A stretch of DNA of 34,305 bases from an uncultured Eubacteriales bacterium. Its GTDB lineage: Bacteria > Bacillota > Clostridia > Oscillospirales > CAG-272. Position numbers and translations under genes: made by a program. The notes beneath the pieces were generated by a model that saw only the letters and a program-made list of their open reading frames with translations, was not told the origin of the DNA and did no database searches. Within the stretch, counting starts at the first letter, position 1, and each line of letters begins with the position of its first letter. This document shows, one piece after another, positions 31,738 to 34,305 of the stretch. Location of the stretch: positions 1 through 34,305 of the forward strand of contig CAKRNO010000017.1 in assembly GCA_934371135.1 (NCBI GenBank). The letters are read 5' to 3'.

Positions 31738-32679
31738 ATGCTAAACAGCGGTATGGATCAGGAACATCCGATGGGCGTGTGGGGCAACGGGCAACCGATG
31801 CACGTCTACGATAAGCATCAGAATAAGACCGCGATACTGCACCGGAACTTTTCGTTTGCATTCGATGGCTTCAGTCTTTCGGTCCAGGGGTGTCTGACCG
31901 AACGCGAGCGGCGCGCCTTTGATACCATGTACACCGATCTGCCGGGGGTACTGACGGAGAGCATCGCGGAGCTGGACAGTCTGCTCGAACTACGGAGCCG
32001 GATGCGAGCCGACGCTGCCGGCGTAGCCGGGAGGACCGGAAAGCCGCCCCGGCGGTCAGGAAAGCCCGATCTGAAAGGGAAGTGGTTCACCGAACGCGGT
32101 GAGCAGTTGCTGCACAAGATTGAGACGCCGATCTCCATGGCGGTGTGGAACCAGCTGCTCTCCTCGGACGGCAGCTTTATGCGGGACGAACAACTGCGTT
32201 CTGATTTTTTCATCTGTGTGATGCGTCAGATATGGTCGTCGCCGTCGAAGCGGCAGGTACTGGACGAGCTCCTCGCGCGTTTCCGCGTCGGCAGGACCGG
32301 TGCCATCTCCCCTGACAGGATGTTCCCGTATTTTGCGTATCATCAGATCGCCATCAATTCCATCATTATGAGCTCAAATCTGCAATATCATCTTTCCTTT
32401 CTGCGCATCCCCCAGGATGCCGGATACCGGTTTATCGTGACGGATAACCCGATCATCGATCTGTGTGAAGAGCAGATATCTGCGGGGGCGGGGGAGACCA
32501 ATCGTTTCCTGTGGGTCATAGCACCGACGCTGGCGGTCATCGTAACGGATAGACCCGGAGGAAAGACGCGGTTTGTCACCGAAAGAGAGGCTACGACGTA
32601 TAACACCCTGCTGTTCCGGAACGCCAACCGCTACGTCATGCTGGACAAGGATACCGATTTCCTTTCCGGCTGCTGCTGA
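31738..32679 (+). CDS. DUF4238-like protein
   Basis: The 313-residue protein has no signal peptide or membrane helix. The middle and C-terminal parts resemble DUF4238: FIVTDNPIIDL (from residue 232), a hydrophobic WVIAPTLAVIVTD stretch, and TEREATTYNTLLFRNANRYV near the end. The family's usual N-terminal motif (H-x-V-P-x-x-Y-L-R-x-F) is not clear; only ILHRNFSFAF is near. DUF4238 proteins are uncharacterised, though they are often found in mobile or defence regions. It starts at ATG 31738 after GGGGGT. It lies directly before a truncated RHS gene and shares a control region with padR. Confidence 0.65.
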   Translation: MLNSGMDQEHPMGVWGNGQPMHVYDKHQNKTAILHRNFSFAFDGFSLSVQGCLTERERRAFDTMYTDLPGVLTESIAELDSLLELRSRMRADAAGVAGRTGKPPRRSGKPDLKGKWFTERGEQLLHKIETPISMAVWNQLLSSDGSFMRDEQLRSDFFICVMRQIWSSPSKRQVLDELLARFRVGRTGAISPDRMFPYFAYHQIAINSIIMSSNLQYHLSFLRIPQDAGYRFIVTDNPIIDLCEEQISAGAGETNRFLWVIAPTLAVIVTDRPGGKTRFVTEREATTYNTLLFRNANRYVMLDKDTDFLSGCC

Positions 32680-32689
32680 ATGCGCTTTA

Positions 32690-32716
32690 TGCCTTGCGAT
32701 CGAGGGTCGCAAGGCA
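32690..32716. repeat. 10-bp inverted repeat after the DUF4238-like gene
   Basis: TGCCTTGCGA (32690-32699) pairs with TCGCAAGGCA (32707-32716) around a 7-nt loop. There is no T-tract, so termination is uncertain. It lies at the boundary with the RHS fragment. Confidence 0.55.
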
Positions 32717-32796
32717 CAAATGCCCTAGGGTCCTCCCCGCAGGCGTTACTCCGACAGTGAGGGAGTAAGCAATATACCTACCACGCCGACGGTAGT

Positions 32797-34272
32797 ATGG
32801 CATCGGAAACGCTTGCGTCCGGAGAAACAATCGTATATACTTATGACAGAGGTCGTTTGGTTTCCCGCGGGAGTGAGACATACGGTTATGATGCCATCGG
32901 CAACTGTACCTCCTATCGGGGGACGACGCTGACCTGGCACCGGGGGAGCCGGCTGCAGGAGTTCGGTCAGGATGCCACCTACCGGTATGATAACCAGGGC
33001 GTCCGGTTTGAGAAGGTCGCGGGCGGTGTTGTCACGCACTTCCTCCGGGACGGTGCGAAGCTGGTGGACGAGCTCCGGGATAATATCCGTATCCGCTATC
33101 TGTACGATGCGGAGGAAATGATCGGCTTTTACTGCAATAGCGACTATTATTACTATGTAAAAGACGGTCTCGGAAATGTGCGTTCTATTCTGTATGCGAA
33201 GAAGAATGCACCTTTAGACAGAGGTGGTACGGATTTCTACGAAATTTCCGAGGTTGCCCGGTATGACTATGATGCCTGGGGCAACTGCACGGCGACACCG
33301 GTCGGGGATGCCGGGATCTCCGGGGTCAGTGTAGCAGATTTCAACCCGATACGGTGGAGATCGCAGTATTACGACCGGGAGAGCGGGCTTTATTACATCG
33401 GCGGCAGATACTATAGCCCTGTGACGAAGCAGTTCCTGAGCGCGGCGAATGTAGAAACCGTTGTGGCGAATGCCGCGGAGATCTATGGACTGAATCTGTA
33501 TTCTCTCACGGTGGGGAATCCGGTCAATATGGGCTTTGGCGGCTATACGATCGAGACCAATACACCGCTGGCGTACGACCCGCCGGAGCTGAACTGGTGG
33601 GAGAAATTCTGGCAGAGCACCGCGGGTAAGCTCGTGGCGATCGCATTGGTGGTACTCGCTGCGACGCTGTGCGCATTGACCGGTCAGCTGGGTCTCTTCC
33701 TGATGACTGCGGGGAGCGTTGCCGCGTCGTTGGTCATTCATGCATCCATTGCCGGTTATCAGAGCTACGCATGCGGCAGAGGTTTTTGGCGCGGCTTTGA
33801 GCAGTATATAGACGGCAACTGGGCACAGGATGCGGCGATTGCGTCCTTCACGTTGATCGTGACCGTCGGCGTCCGGGCAATTGCCGCTGCCATCCGTAAC
33901 GCCGGTAGCAAACGGGCGCTGGCGAATATCATAGGGGAAAGAGACGGCGTTATCATCCGGAAAGCCAACCAAGCGGATTTTACGGATGAGGCATGGCGTG
34001 AAGTGCAGTCTCTGCAGCATAATGCAAATGGTGAAACTATATCCAATGCCGCGAGTGGGCGAAAGATTCATAGGGGCTTTAAAGTCGGAACACAAGATAG
34101 GATTTTGGGGGCGGGGCGGACAACTGGTAAATATGGATTTGTTGACTCTATCGATTATGTGAATAAAGTAATATATGAATTAAAGCCAAACAATAGTAAG
34201 TCCATTACTCTTGGAATTCAGCAATTGCATCCCCTGTGCTACGATACGGGCTCCGAAAGGGAAAACAGATGA
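32797..34272 (+). pseudogene. 5'-truncated RHS protein with C-terminal nuclease toxin
   Basis: The open frame encodes 491 residues. Residues 1-170 are YD/RHS repeats (YTYDRGRLV, YGYDAIGN, YRYDNQG, ARYDYDAWGN). The RHS core hallmark (RWRSQYYDRESGLYYIGGRY and YSPVTKQFLSAA) lies at about 183-217. A hydrophobic region follows (about 275-320), then a C-terminal domain with GFVDSIDYVNKVIYELKPN. The possible PD-(D/E)XK residues there are D450 or D453, E461 and K463, followed by QQL. RHS homology begins at about 32770 (QYTYHADG), just after stop codon 32758-32760, so the large shell-forming N-terminal part and signal are missing. ATG 32797 has no ribosome binding site. It looks like an orphan toxin cassette. 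The last 260 nt are clearly AT-richer than the core. Any immunity gene would lie beyond the window. Confidence 0.8.
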
Positions 34273-34305
34273 TGTGGATTGTCGAAATACGGTTCTTGCA
34301 CTGAA

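Noticed and set aside
1..34305. CRISPR arrays, insertion sequences and rRNA genes
   Set aside because: No regularly spaced repeats, transposase open frames or rRNA motifs were found anywhere in the window.

Overview
The window looks like a chromosomal segment of a GC-rich Gram-positive Firmicute, probably a gut-type Clostridia member; that placement is inferred. Supporting signs are many near-consensus sigma-A promoters (TTGACA-17-TATAAT type), strong AGGAGG-like ribosome binding sites, lipobox lipoproteins, a PadR regulator, Opp-type ABC transporters and the absence of outer-membrane or LPS genes. Apart from the last 4 kb the gene content looks like ordinary metabolism, transport and surface biology.

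Layout. 222-4404 (+): operon of a beta-lactamase-fold serine hydrolase, a cytoplasmic GH78 alpha-L-rhamnosidase and a CYTH triphosphate-tunnel protein, closed by a terminator that can work in both directions. 6835-4522 (-): complete polar amino-acid ABC importer (lipoprotein, permease, ATPase), with a clean promoter followed by three tandem dyads. 7069-7719 (+): mscL with long charged extensions. 8216-7836 (-): small lipoprotein. 8512-9417 (+): NAD(P)HX dehydratase. 9582-9657 (+): tRNA-Ala(CGC). 9974-15870 (+): compact surface-polysaccharide operon (GT4 glycosyltransferase, Wzy-like polymerase/ligase, LicD-type transferase, Wzx-like flippase, second nucleotidyltransferase-fold protein). 16201-20252 (+): three genes that together suggest N-acetylgalactosamine salvage (GH123-like and GH109-like glycosidases, NahK-like anomeric kinase). 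20602-30017 (+): Opp/Dpp-type importer in which the binding protein, one permease and both ATPases are all much larger than usual, ending in a small membrane protein.

30240-34305 is an AT-richer accessory region. It holds a minus-strand PadR / HAAS-like membrane protein / small secreted protein unit with a 21-bp palindromic operator in its divergent promoter region, a DUF4238-like gene on the plus strand, and a 5'-truncated RHS cassette. The RHS tail carries a predicted PD-(D/E)XK-type nuclease and is itself AT-rich, as expected of an exchanged toxin tip.

The most unusual feature is the enlarged Opp-type transporter. The OppD-like ATPase has about 380 extra residues between its Q-loop and signature motif and lacks all four cysteines of the usual OppD/DppD C-terminal cluster motif. 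The OppF-like ATPase has about 100 extra charged helical residues between Walker A and Q-loop. The OppC-like permease has a roughly 225-residue loop outside the membrane, and the binding protein has 934 residues. Its position directly after a GalNAc-salvage operon suggests, as inference only, import of large glycosylated peptides or oligosaccharides.
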